In this document: positions 7,298 to 16,938 of the stretch, in pieces
Numbering within the stretch: the stretch's first letter is position 1
Layout of the letters: each line of letters starts with the position of its first letter
Translations under genes and position numbers: made by a program
Source: an uncultured Lachnospiraceae bacterium
GTDB taxonomy: Bacteria; Bacillota; Clostridia; Lachnospirales; Lachnospiraceae
Length of the DNA stretch: 42,618 bases
Reading direction: 5' to 3'
NCBI GenBank assembly: GCA_910586015.1
Contig: CAJUGJ010000026.1
Coordinates: forward strand, 1-42,618
Notes under the pieces: model-generated
Databases searched by the model: none
The model's input: only the letters and a program-made list of their open reading frames with translations
Told to the model about the DNA's origin: nothing

Positions 7298-8617
7298 TTT
7301 CAACGACCGGGTTTTTGTACAATGTTACAGGCAATAAAAGAAGGAAAAATTGATTGTGTTGTAGTAAAAGACTTATCCCGTTTTGGAAGAAATTATATAG
7401 AAACAGGAATATATTTAGAAACAATTTTCCCCTTTAGAAATGTCCGCTTTATTTCCGTTGAAGATCACTATGATAGTATTTATGCGACAGAAAGCGAACA
7501 TTTTGAGTTATCTTTAAAGAATATGTATCATGATTTATATGCAAAAGATATCTCAAAAAAAATAAGGAGTGTTTTAGAGATTAAGAGAAAAGAAGGACTT
7601 TTTCTTGGAAACAGTGCTCCTTTTGGATATAAAAAATCAAAACAAAATCCTTATCAATTAGAAATAGAAGAAGAAACAGCAGCAGTAGTAAGAGAGATTT
7701 TTAAGCTTCGTATGAGTGGAATGGGAGTAGTAAAAATTGCAAAACTCTTAAATGATAAAGGAATTTTATCAAAAAACCGAAGACGATATGAAAGAGGAGA
7801 GTTAAAGGGGACAAATGGAGAAAGCAATGCCTTATGGTCTGGTTCTTCTGTTCTTGGTATTTTAGAAAATCCCGTTTACTGTGGAAATCTTGTGGAAAAA
7901 AAATCGGAATATCATAATAAACTGTCAAAAAAGGAATGGAATCTTATAAAATATACGCATGAGCCAATTATTGATCAGAAAGTATTTGATCAAATACAAG
8001 ATTTAATTCAGTATAAAAGATCGAAGAAAAAAGAAAATACTGAAAAATTTAATACAGAAAATATCTTAAAAGGAATAGTTATCTGTGGAGAGTGTCACGG
8101 AAAAATGACAAGAAGCAGCGGATATCTTACTAAAACTAACTATCTGTTGCGTTATCACTATAACTGTCGTAGAAAATATATAAAGTACAAAGGATGTAAA
8201 AATAGAAGTATTTTAGAAGAGGACTTAAAACTGGCGGTGTTACAGAGTTTAAAAATACAATTTTTTGTTATGCTTAATTTAAAAGATATAACTGTTTTTG
8301 AGCAAAGACAAGTGTTGGATGAAAAAGGTGTCTTTCATCACTTATATCAAAGATATAGAAAAGGTCAATTATCAAAAGAAGAATATATCTTAGAAAAAAG
8401 AAATAGAAAAGAAAGATATCAAAATCAAATAAAAGAGAAAGAAAAAGAGTTTAGAGAAAATATAGATAGAAGAAATGAAATTCTACAATTTCTACAAAAT
8501 AATAGCTTTTCAAAAGAACTTTGTAAAATGTTTATAAAACAAATTATTGTATATCAAAACTATATCAAGATTTATTACACCTTTTGCTGTGAATTAGATA
8601 TAAAGAAAAGAAGGTGA
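7298..8617 (+). pseudogene. Large serine recombinase lacking its catalytic N-terminus
   Basis: From FQRPGFCTMLQ onward this is a normal large serine recombinase: VVKDLSRFGRNY, a recombinase domain (APFGYKKS, then IFKLRMSGMGVVKIAKLLND), a zinc ribbon (CGECHGKM ... YNCRRK) and a coiled-coil C-terminus ending in KIYYTFCCELDIKKRR. About 60 residues that should precede FQRPG, including the YxRxS nucleophile, are absent. The DNA to the left belongs to an unrelated minus-strand remnant. A longer open frame into that DNA (from 7232) is artificial. The protein, if made, cannot cut DNA. Three bases separate it from the second recombinase. Confidence 0.85.
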
Positions 8618-8620
8618 AAA

Positions 8621-9661
8621 ATGACAGTTGCTTTATATTTAAGGATTTCAAAAGATGATTTTAATAAAAATCAAAAGGAAAGTAATAGTATTTTGAATCA
8701 AAGACTTCTTTTAAAAAGTTTTGTGCAAAATCATCCTCAACTTTCTCACAGTACAATGTTAGAAATTGTGGACGATGGATATAGTGGAGTTCATTTTCAA
8801 AGACCGGGAATTATTACATTACTTGATATGGCAAAAAAGCGAATGATTGATTGTATTGTAGTAAAAGACTTTTCCAGATTTGGAAGGAACTATTTAGAAG
8901 TAGGAAATTATTTAGAGCAAATATTTCCAAAATTAGGAATTCGTTTTTTTTCGGTAAATGACCAATTTGATAGTTTTTATGGACTTGGAGCTGCTGGCTC
9001 AATAGAAGTTGGATTTAAAAATATTATTTATGAAGCATACAGTAAAGATCTTTCTACAAAAGTAAAAACTGCAAGAAAAACAAAAGCACAACAAGGAAAA
9101 TTTATAACAGCTTTTGCTCCTTTTGGATATTTGAAAGGTACAAAAAACAACTTAGTTTTAGATCCAGAATGTGCACCTATTGTACAACGAATTTTTAGGT
9201 TATTTTGCAGTGGAATGGGACAGACAGAAATTGCAAAACAATTTAATAAAGAGGGTATTTTATGTCCTAGAAACATTCGAAAGAAACGAGGAGAACGGTT
9301 AGGAAAATTCAAAAATGAAGTTTCTGTTTGGAGAGCAGGAACAATATGTCATATTCTATCTGATCAGCGATATACAGGTGATGCCATTTTTGGAAAGACA
9401 ATTTCTAAAAAAGAGTGTATCGTTGTTTCGAATATCCATCCAGCAATTATTACAAGAGATGAATTTGAAATTGCTCAAACAAAAAAGAAACAATATAAAG
9501 ATAGAGCAAAGCAAACGATAAAGCAAATAGATTTAGAAAAAGAGCATAAAGAATTACAAAAAAACATTAAACAAAAGATAAGAAAACGGGAGATCTATGA
9601 AAAGTATCGAAGAGGAGAACTGAATAGAAAAGAATTTCAAATGGCAATTAACAAAATATAA
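8621..9661 (+). CDS. Second large serine recombinase, short, without zinc ribbon
   Basis: A 346-residue protein starting after AAGGTGAAAA. The catalytic domain is intact: ALYLRISKDD with the nucleophile serine, DDGYSGVHFQRPG, and VVKDFSRFGRNYLEVG. The recombinase domain follows (APFGYLKG, RLFCSGMGQTEIAKQFN, ILSDQRYTGDAIFGKTIS). The chain then ends in a basic coiled coil, with no CxxC zinc ribbon, so it is shorter than the family norm of 450-550. The same frame continues after the TAA for another 37 codons (FIPNETDEYVSRIEKKAIRK) to a TAG at the terminator, so the stop may be recent. Tandem recombinases of this kind act as pairs in some clostridial elements. Confidence 0.85.
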   Translation: MTVALYLRISKDDFNKNQKESNSILNQRLLLKSFVQNHPQLSHSTMLEIVDDGYSGVHFQRPGIITLLDMAKKRMIDCIVVKDFSRFGRNYLEVGNYLEQIFPKLGIRFFSVNDQFDSFYGLGAAGSIEVGFKNIIYEAYSKDLSTKVKTARKTKAQQGKFITAFAPFGYLKGTKNNLVLDPECAPIVQRIFRLFCSGMGQTEIAKQFNKEGILCPRNIRKKRGERLGKFKNEVSVWRAGTICHILSDQRYTGDAIFGKTISKKECIVVSNIHPAIITRDEFEIAQTKKKQYKDRAKQTIKQIDLEKEHKELQKNIKQKIRKREIYEKYRRGELNRKEFQMAINKI

Positions 9662-9757
9662 TTTATCCCTAATGAAACAGACGAATATGTGAGCCGAATT
9701 GAAAAAAAAGCAATTCGAAAGCTTCGGGAAGAGTTTAATAAAAACAGTAACAAGAAG

Positions 9758-9779
9758 TCCCCGCCCTTTTAGGCGGGGA
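9758..9779. terminator. GC-rich bidirectional terminator between the recombinase and carB
   Basis: The stem TCCCCGCC / GGCGGGGA with a 6-nt loop lies between convergent genes. On the minus strand it follows the carB stop by 10 nt and is trailed by ACTTCTTGTT. Confidence 0.7.
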
Positions 9780-9788
9780 AAGTATCGT

Positions 9789-12700
9789 TTATTCTTTGTC
9801 CTTAATCTTACTATGCAGTTCTTGCAATGAATGAACTTCTCCATTACCATGTTCCTTGACATACTTAATTCCGTTAGCAGTAGCTTTGGCAGCAGCAATT
9901 GTAGTCATATATGGAATTTTAGACTTGATTGCAGTTTTTCTTAAATAACTGTCATCATGAACGTTTTCCTTTCCAACCGGGGAGTTGATAATAAGAGATA
10001 TCTTTCCGTTTGTCATATAATCAAGTACATTTGGTCTTCCCTCATAGAGCTTTTTGATTTTTTCGGCTGAAATTCCAGCTGATTGAATCAAATCATAAGT
10101 AGCTCCGGTTGCGAGAATAGAAAAGCCATCTTCTGCAAAGCTTTGAGCGATTTCTACGATTTCTGATTTATCTTTCCGATTTACAGAAAGCAAAACAGTT
10201 CCTGAAAGTGGAAGTTTTTGCTGTGCTGCTTCTTGGGATTTGTAAAAAGCTTCTCCTACAGAACTAGAAAGACCAAGTACTTCTCCAGTAGAACGCATCT
10301 CTGGTCCTAAAAGTGGATCGACTTCCGGAAACATATTAAATGGAAATACGGATTCTTTAACACCATAATATGGAATATCTTGCTCTTTTAACATAGGGAT
10401 TGGAGATGATTTTTTAGTAAATTCACAAGTCATTACTTCAATCGCCAATGGAATCATACGAATATTGCAGACTTTGGATACTAATGGTACAGTACGAGAT
10501 GCTCTAGGATTTGCCTCTAAGACATATACTTTGCCGTTTTCAATGGCATACTGCATATTCATTAGTCCCTGTACGTGCATTTTTTCTGCAATTTTTTTGG
10601 TATATTCTTTAATAGTCTTTAGGTTTTCTTCCGATATGTGTTTAGATGGAATAATGCAGGCAGAATCTCCAGAATGTACACCTGCTAATTCAATATGCTC
10701 CATAACTGCCGGAACAAAGGCATGTGTTCCATCACTTATTGCATCTGCTTCACACTCTGTTGCATGATTTAAGAAACGGTCAATTAAAATCGGACGGTCA
10801 GGAGTAACTCCAACTGCAGCTTTCATATATCCTTTCATACTTTCAGCATCATAAACTACTTCCATTCCACGTCCACCTAAGACATAAGATGGTCGAACCA
10901 TAACCGGATAGCCAATTCGTTCTGCAATAGCAAGAGCTTCTTCTACAGTGATAGCCATACCGGATTCTGGCATTGGAATTTCTAGCTTATCCATCATAGC
11001 ACGAAATTGATCTCTGTCTTCTGCTAAATCAATGACAGAAGGAGGGGTTCCTAGAATCCGAACACCGTTTTTTTCTAATTCAGATGCCAAATTTAAAGGA
11101 GTTTGACCACCAAACTGAGCAATAACACCAACAGGCTTTTCTTTTTCATAAATACTTAATACATCTTCTAAGGTAAGAGGTTCAAAGTATAATTTATCTG
11201 AAGTATCATAATCTGTAGATACTGTTTCAGGATTACAGTTTACAATAATAGTTTCAAAGCCTAATTTCTTTAATGCTAAAGACGCATGAACACAACAATA
11301 GTCAAATTCAATTCCCTGTCCAATTCGATTTGGGCCACCACCTAAAATCATAACTTTTGGTTTTTTAGTATTGATTGGATTTTGATCAGGAGCATTATAG
11401 GTAGAATAGTAGTAGGCATTATTTTCTGTTCCGCTGACATGAACTCCTTCCCAAGATTGTGTAATACCAAGATGAATTCGATGTTTTCTAATTTCATCTT
11501 CCGAAATATCCAGTAATTGGGATAAATATTTGTCAGAAAAACCATCTTTTTTTGCACAGATAAACAGATTATCTTCTGGCAAGCAACCATGATAACCTTT
11601 TAATTTTTCTTCTTCCTCCACCAGTTCTTTCATCTGTTCAATAAAATAAGTCTTTACTTTAGTAATTTCATAAATTTCCTCTACCGAAGCACCCTTTCGC
11701 AATGCCTCATACATAATAAAATGACGTTCACTAGAAGGAGTAATTAACAGTGACAAAAGTTGTTCTTTGGATTTTTTTGCAAAGTCTTTGACATTGCCAA
11801 GACCATAACGATTTGTTTCTAAGCTACGGATGGCTTTTTGTAAAGCTTCTTTATAAGTTTTTCCAATACTCATAACTTCACCAACTGCTCGCATTTGTGT
11901 TCCTAATTTATCTTCGACACCTTTAAACTTTTCAAATGCCCAACGTGCAAATTTGATTACAACATAATCTCCATCAGGAACATATTTATCAAGCGTACCA
12001 TATTTACCACAAGGAATATCCTTTAAAGTAAGCCCACAGGCAAGCATTGCAGATACAAAAGCAATTGGAAATCCAGTTGCTTTGGAAGCAAGAGCAGAAG
12101 AGCGGGAAGTTCTAGGGTTAATTTCAATTACAACAATTCGATCAGTAACTGGATCATGAGCAAATTGAACATTAGTTCCCCCAATCACTTGAACACTTTC
12201 TACAATCTTATATGCCTGTTCTTGAAGCCGCTTTTGACACTCCTTTGAAATAGTAAGCATAGGTGCACAACAAAAAGAATCACCAGTATGAACTCCTAAA
12301 GGATCAATATTTTCAATAAAGCAGACAGTAATCATATTATTGTCAGAGTCTCGAACAATTTCTAATTCTAATTCTTCCCAGCCTAAAATGGATTCTTCTA
12401 CAAGTACCTGACCAACTAAACTTGCTTGTAATCCCCTTGCACAGACTGTTTTTAATTCTTCTATATTATAGACTAAACCGCCGCCAGCTCCCCCCATTGT
12501 GTATGCTGGACGAAGCACTACAGGATAACCTAAACGATCTGCAATAGCAAGAGCTTCATCAACACTATATGCCACTTCACTACGTGCCATTTCAATTCCA
12601 AGGTTTTGCATTGCCCGTTTAAATTCAATCCGATCTTCTCCACGTTCAATTGCATCAACTTGAACGCCAATTACTTTTACATGATATTTGTCTAAAACTC

Positions 12701-13016
12701 CTGCTTTGGAAAGTTCAGAACATAAATTTAATCCTGACTGACCTCCTAAATTTGGGAGCAAAGCATCTGGACGTTCTTTAGCAATAATTTGCTCTAACCG
12801 TTCTACATTGAGAGGTTCAATATAGGTAACGTCAGCCGTTTCTGGATCAGTCATAATCGTAGCCGGATTGGAATTAACCAATACAATTTCATAGCCCAGT
12901 TTTCTCAACGCTTTACAAGCCTGTGTTCCAGAATAATCAAATTCGCACGCTTGTCCAATAATAATTGGACCTGAGCCAATGATTAATACCTTATGAATAT
13001 CTGTTCTTTGTGACAT
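9789..13016 (-). CDS. carB: Carbamoyl-phosphate synthase large subunit
   Basis: A 1075-residue protein of full family length. It forms carbamoyl phosphate from bicarbonate, two ATP and glutamine-derived ammonia for pyrimidine and arginine synthesis. Visible parts are the first ATP-grasp half (IIGSGPIIIGQACEFDYSGT, NSNPATIMTD, MGGAGGG), an oligomerisation segment, the second ATP-grasp half (LGGGPNRIGQGIEFDYC, LGGRGMEVVYD) and a C-terminal MGS-like allosteric domain from about residue 935 (GFSILATGATYDLI). The start follows GGAGGAATT. No carA lies beside it: upstream is a nucleotidyltransferase gene and downstream the recombinases. The small subunit must be encoded elsewhere. Confidence 0.98.
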   Translation of the reverse strand: MSQRTDIHKVLIIGSGPIIIGQACEFDYSGTQACKALRKLGYEIVLVNSNPATIMTDPETADVTYIEPLNVERLEQIIAKERPDALLPNLGGQSGLNLCSELSKAGVLDKYHVKVIGVQVDAIERGEDRIEFKRAMQNLGIEMARSEVAYSVDEALAIADRLGYPVVLRPAYTMGGAGGGLVYNIEELKTVCARGLQASLVGQVLVEESILGWEELELEIVRDSDNNMITVCFIENIDPLGVHTGDSFCCAPMLTISKECQKRLQEQAYKIVESVQVIGGTNVQFAHDPVTDRIVVIEINPRTSRSSALASKATGFPIAFVSAMLACGLTLKDIPCGKYGTLDKYVPDGDYVVIKFARWAFEKFKGVEDKLGTQMRAVGEVMSIGKTYKEALQKAIRSLETNRYGLGNVKDFAKKSKEQLLSLLITPSSERHFIMYEALRKGASVEEIYEITKVKTYFIEQMKELVEEEEKLKGYHGCLPEDNLFICAKKDGFSDKYLSQLLDISEDEIRKHRIHLGITQSWEGVHVSGTENNAYYYSTYNAPDQNPINTKKPKVMILGGGPNRIGQGIEFDYCCVHASLALKKLGFETIIVNCNPETVSTDYDTSDKLYFEPLTLEDVLSIYEKEKPVGVIAQFGGQTPLNLASELEKNGVRILGTPPSVIDLAEDRDQFRAMMDKLEIPMPESGMAITVEEALAIAERIGYPVMVRPSYVLGGRGMEVVYDAESMKGYMKAAVGVTPDRPILIDRFLNHATECEADAISDGTHAFVPAVMEHIELAGVHSGDSACIIPSKHISEENLKTIKEYTKKIAEKMHVQGLMNMQYAIENGKVYVLEANPRASRTVPLVSKVCNIRMIPLAIEVMTCEFTKKSSPIPMLKEQDIPYYGVKESVFPFNMFPEVDPLLGPEMRSTGEVLGLSSSVGEAFYKSQEAAQQKLPLSGTVLLSVNRKDKSEIVEIAQSFAEDGFSILATGATYDLIQSAGISAEKIKKLYEGRPNVLDYMTNGKISLIINSPVGKENVHDDSYLRKTAIKSKIPYMTTIAAAKATANGIKYVKEHGNGEVHSLQELHSKIKDKE

Positions 13017-13126
13017 AATTCCTCCATTCCGCTGAAAAACAGCATCTGTCTTAAAATCAATCCTTATTATACAAAAAAATATTCAAAAGGGAAAGTATAT
13101 ATTTTTCTTTGATAAAATAAAATGAT

Positions 13127-13915
13127 TTACCATTCATTAATATTAGGTCTAGGATTTCTCCACCACTGTTCAAAATCCTTTGTATATTGTGATAAGATAG
13201 ATTTATCACTTGTTGGAATAGTATAGGAAGTAATTTTCAGAAAATAATCAACAAAAGCATCAATATCTAACATTTCTTGAGAACTGGCTGACTGTTTTCC
13301 CAATTTGACCAGTTCAAAAGTTTCTTTTGATATATTTTGTACAGTTTCCTCTAATCGTCTATTACTTGGAAATAAAATTTCTTTTTCCTGTAAAATCATT
13401 CGATAGATACTATAAATCACTTCATTTAGAGCATGGAGCTTCATATAGCCATCAGGCTTACATGATTTAAGGAAATAGTAATAATTAAGCCAAAAATCGG
13501 AATAAAAAGAGAGCATTTTTTCCTCTTTCTCCTGTTTTTGAAAGACTGGAATTTTAGATACGATTTGAGGAATATCAGGATCTTTTGTAAATAGTACTCT
13601 AGATTTAAAAAAAGCGTCTCTTGTTGGCTCACTTCCTTTATTGGCAGCATCGATTAAAAATCCTTTTGTCATATATTTTACATCAAAATATCCACCTTCA
13701 TAAGTACAATATCCAGTTATGGTTTCAGCAGTTATATGATTTTCTGATCGAATTTTATAAGCTTCATCCGTTATTATAACCATTGCATCCAAATCTGAAT
13801 CTGGTCTTTCACAGCCTCTTGCAACAGAACCATCAAAGATTAGAGCAATTATTTCCTCTTTATCCGAAAAATAATTTTTAAGGTTCTCGAGAGAGTCTAT
13901 ATGATGCTGATACAT
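13127..13915 (-). CDS. Nucleotidyltransferase-fold protein (aminoglycoside adenylyltransferase-like)
   Basis: A 262-residue protein with the Pol-beta nucleotidyltransferase motif near residues 28-45, GSVARGCERPDSDLDAMV, which supplies the glycine-serine and two-aspartate metal site. A third acidic position is likely in GGYFDVKYM. The rest is helical, like substrate-binding domains of nucleotidyltransferases that modify drugs or small molecules. The start follows AAGGAGGTATT. It has its own promoter (13961-13989) and is only loosely linked to carB. The substrate is unknown. Confidence 0.75.
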   Translation of the reverse strand: MYQHHIDSLENLKNYFSDKEEIIALIFDGSVARGCERPDSDLDAMVIITDEAYKIRSENHITAETITGYCTYEGGYFDVKYMTKGFLIDAANKGSEPTRDAFFKSRVLFTKDPDIPQIVSKIPVFQKQEKEEKMLSFYSDFWLNYYYFLKSCKPDGYMKLHALNEVIYSIYRMILQEKEILFPSNRRLEETVQNISKETFELVKLGKQSASSQEMLDIDAFVDYFLKITSYTIPTSDKSILSQYTKDFEQWWRNPRPNINEW

Positions 13916-13960
13916 AATACCTCCTTAATTTTAAAATTTGTCGCTTCTTGTAATGTTGAA

Positions 13961-13989
13961 ATTGTATCACATATTAATACAAATTACAA
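13961..13989 (-). promoter_or_regulatory. Promoter of the nucleotidyltransferase gene
   Basis: On the minus strand, TTGTAA (13984-13989), 17 nt, TACAAT (13961-13966), about 46 nt upstream of the start codon. Confidence 0.55.
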
Positions 13990-14074
13990 TATCATATCCT
14001 ACATTGAAACTTGAAATACTAAAAAGTCTATGATAGGATAAATATAGATAAGAAATAAGTTATGGAGGACTTGT

Positions 14075-14968
14075 ATGAAAGAAGTTCAAATGAAAGAAAG
14101 AGAATTTTTAAAACAGTATCGGTTAGAAGACTATGAACGACCATCTGTTGCTGTAGATATTGCACTTTTTACTTTAAAAGAAGAACAAAATAATAATTAT
14201 CGAAAGATCCCAGAAAAAAAGTTATCACTGTTATTAGTAAAACGGGCAGAACCACCTTTTGAGGGGATGTGGGTACTACCGGGGGGATTTTTGAGAAAGA
14301 AGGAAACTTTAGAACAGGCAGCACAGAGAGAATTATTAGAAGAAACAGGCATGAATAAAGTAAATTTGAGAAATTTTAAAGTATACAGTGATTTAGAAAG
14401 AGATCCAAGAGGTTGGATTTTATCAAATGCCTATCTTGCCTTAACAAAAGATAACCAAACTGTACTTCAAGCGACAAAAGATGCTAAAGAGGCAGTTTGG
14501 GCAGAGATTGAGTTAAAAAAACAAGAAGAAAAGAGAATAGAACAAGAAACAGCATATGAAGTTTTTCAGATCCATCAATTAACCCTTTTCGGATTAAAAC
14601 AAGAGGTCAGAGCAAAAATTCAAGAAAAACTTCACTATGAAAAGACAGGAAGAACTACAAAATTTGAAATTTTAGAAAGTGAAGGAATTGGATTTGATCA
14701 TGCTAAAATTATAACAGAAGTTCTCATTTATCTTAGAGAAGAATTATTTCGCTCAAATCTTGGTTTTGAACTGCTTCCAGAAGAGTTTACACTATTTGAG
14801 CTTCAAAAGGCATATGAGTTAATTTTAGATCAACCACTTTTAACTCCTAACTTTCGAAGAAAGACAGCAGAACTTGTAATAGAAACCCAAAAAATGAGTG
14901 AAGGAGCAGGACATCGCCCTGCTCGATTATACCGCAGAAATTTAGCAAAACTTTATGATGGGCAATAA
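14075..14968 (+). CDS. NrtR-type Nudix regulator (Nudix domain plus winged helix)
   Basis: A 297-residue protein. Residues about 24-160 are a Nudix domain with an intact box: GGFLRKKETLEQAAQ then RELLEETGM fits GX5EX7REUXEEXGU. The C-terminal third matches the NrtR winged-helix domain (LLPEEFTLFELQKAYELIL, then NFRRKTAELV, then RPARLYRRN). NrtR proteins repress NAD-synthesis genes and respond to ADP-ribose; the intact box suggests hydrolysis may still occur. The start follows ATGGAGGACTTGT. No NAD gene is adjacent; the next functional genes are the VWA and PurA-like pair, which makes that cassette a candidate target. Confidence 0.85.
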   Translation: MKEVQMKEREFLKQYRLEDYERPSVAVDIALFTLKEEQNNNYRKIPEKKLSLLLVKRAEPPFEGMWVLPGGFLRKKETLEQAAQRELLEETGMNKVNLRNFKVYSDLERDPRGWILSNAYLALTKDNQTVLQATKDAKEAVWAEIELKKQEEKRIEQETAYEVFQIHQLTLFGLKQEVRAKIQEKLHYEKTGRTTKFEILESEGIGFDHAKIITEVLIYLREELFRSNLGFELLPEEFTLFELQKAYELILDQPLLTPNFRRKTAELVIETQKMSEGAGHRPARLYRRNLAKLYDGQ

Positions 14969-14982
14969 GAGTAAAGAAAAAA

Positions 14983-15841
14983 TTAAATCTTCTTCCAAAA
15001 TGTCCAAGTTACAACTGTCTGATAACCGATTTTTTTATAGAAAGGGTTATCGCCACCTGTCATATGTGTTGCTCCAAGTGGTTTCATACGACGATAAAGT
15101 TCAGATAATGCGGCACGGGCAAGTCCTTTATGACGATAGTTATAGTACATAAAGGCTCTATATAGGCAAGATTATTTTGAGGTGTCCACCACATTCCTGC
15201 ATAGCACAAGCACACATAATCCCCTACTTCATTTTCTATTGCAACTGCATACTGTATAGTTGCATGAGGGGCTTGACATAGATGATAAGAATTTTCTGCA
15301 TTTCCATCCCATAAACCTTCTTTTGTTTCATGATCAAAACCCTTCCAACAACATTCAGCAATCTTTTCTATATCTAACCTTTTTGGAGATACAAAACGAA
15401 ATCCTTTAGGAAGGGGATATTCCAAAGGTGTTTCAAAGTCGTATTGAAAATGGGTATACTCACCTATTTTTGTATATCCAAGATTTGCTGCGTTCATAAT
15501 AGCAGTTTGTTTTTCAAAAATAACAAATTGTTTTTTTCCATCTAAATCTGGCATATACTGATCGGCATATTCAACCATAAAAGGAGCAAGCTCCTCATAT
15601 TCCGGTCTAATACTAAAATAAATATCCGTAACTGGATTCTCATAAAAACAAAATGCCACAATTTTATTATTATCTAATGGATTCAGCCAAATTCTATTTT
15701 TATGTGTATAGGATTTATCCATCCATGAACTAGAAAGTGCATATTCTAATCTCTTTCATAAATATCAATCATAAAATTATAAATGTTCATATGATCTGCA
15801 AGTATTTTGTATTGTCTATATGTTATGTAGTTTTGTGCCAT
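14983..15841 (-). pseudogene. GNAT N-acetyltransferase gene broken by two frameshifts
   Basis: Three consecutive pieces in different frames make one GNAT-like protein. The first starts at ATG 15839-15841 after GAGGAAAAA (MAQNYITYRQYKILADHM ... DIYERD, then a stop). The second, from about 15757 to 15130, covers ALSSSWMDKSYTHKNRIW to NLAYIEPLC. The third reads YNYRHKGLARAALSELYRRM to TWTFWKKI and ends at 14983. The second break falls immediately before the acetyl-CoA-binding RxxGLA motif. The middle piece alone reads as a 212-codon ORF but lacks that motif, so it should be inactive. Confidence 0.8.
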
Positions 15842-15941
15842 TTTTTCCTCATTTCTATATATCGTTACCTTTTTTCTTACTTATCATTCTGATTATACTA
15901 TATAGAATAGTCTGATACAATATATTTGGTGAAATCCTTAC

Positions 15942-15970
15942 TTGACAAAATTGTATATTAATATTATAAT
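15942..15970 (+). promoter_or_regulatory. Consensus promoter of the VWA/PurA-like operon
   Basis: Perfect TTGACA and TATAAT boxes with a 17-nt spacer lie 54 nt upstream of the VWA start. The spacer contains the palindrome ATATTAATAT, a possible operator. It is one of the strongest promoters in the window by sequence. Confidence 0.85.
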
Positions 15971-16023
15971 GATAATAATAAAAAGATAATATCAAAATAA
16001 TTTTAATAAAGGGGGGATTTTTT

Positions 16024-16938
16024 ATGGGAACAGGAGCATGGAGCAGCAGAGATTGGGAGAGTTATACAAGATCAAGAGGATATACTGACCGTTCTACAGC
16101 AAATGAGATGTATCAGGCAAGAACAATTTCTCCATTACTTGAACCAAGAAATATTACATTTCGAGAAGCAAGAGATAGTTTCGAACATCCACTCTCTACT
16201 CCTATTATTTTAGGATTAGATGTAACAGGAAGTATGGGAACTGTACTCGAAGTGATTGCAAAAAAACTAAATTATTTAATTACAGAACTCTACCAAAGAC
16301 AGCCTGTTACAGATCCTCAGATTATGGTAATGGCATTTGGAGATGTAGAATGTGACAGACACCCTTTGCAGGTGACACAGTTTGAATCCGATATTCGAAT
16401 TGCAGAGCAGTTAAATAGTGTTTTTTTTGAGCAAGGAGGAGGAGGCAATGGAGGAGAATCTTACACTCTGCCTTGGTATTTTGCAGCACGCCATACTAGG
16501 ACAGATCAATTTGAAAAAAGGGGAAAGAAGGGTTTTTTATTTACAATAGGAGATGAGAATTATCTTCCAATTTTACGAAAAGAAGCAATTCGACAATTTA
16601 TTGGTGATAGTTCAGAACAAGATCTAACAGCACAGGAACTATTACAAGAAGTTTCACAACAGTACGAAATATTTCATTTAATGATTGCACAGGGAAGTGG
16701 AATGAGATATCAGGGAGGCATGGAAGGCGAAGTGGTAGTTTCTAATTGGAGAAGACTTCTTGGAGAAAGGGCAGTTTTAGTAAATGAGTGTACACAACTT
16801 CCAGAAATTATAGTTTCTTTATTAGAACGTTTTTCTAATAAAAATTCAACACAACAAAATAGTTCCCCTTTTTTAGAAGAACAGATAGGGAAAACATTTA
16901 TAGAAGAGCAATGGAAGAAAAATAGGTGGAATTTATAA
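16024..16938 (+). CDS. VWA-domain protein of unknown function
   Basis: A 304-residue soluble protein starting after AAAGGGGGGAT. A conserved N-terminal stretch (GAWSSRDWESYT) precedes a von Willebrand A domain from about residue 59. Its metal site reads LGLDVTGSMG (DxTGS in place of DxSxS), and the later motifs are GGGGNGGESYTLPWYFA and FTIGDENY. No signal peptide or membrane helix is present, so it acts in the cytoplasm. VWA proteins often pair with ATPases or other enzymes through the bound metal. Here the stop codon overlaps the start of the PurA-like gene, so the two proteins are probably made together. I recall related proteins in bacteria and phages, but no described function. Confidence 0.8.
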   Translation: MGTGAWSSRDWESYTRSRGYTDRSTANEMYQARTISPLLEPRNITFREARDSFEHPLSTPIILGLDVTGSMGTVLEVIAKKLNYLITELYQRQPVTDPQIMVMAFGDVECDRHPLQVTQFESDIRIAEQLNSVFFEQGGGGNGGESYTLPWYFAARHTRTDQFEKRGKKGFLFTIGDENYLPILRKEAIRQFIGDSSEQDLTAQELLQEVSQQYEIFHLMIAQGSGMRYQGGMEGEVVVSNWRRLLGERAVLVNECTQLPEIIVSLLERFSNKNSTQQNSSPFLEEQIGKTFIEEQWKKNRWNL

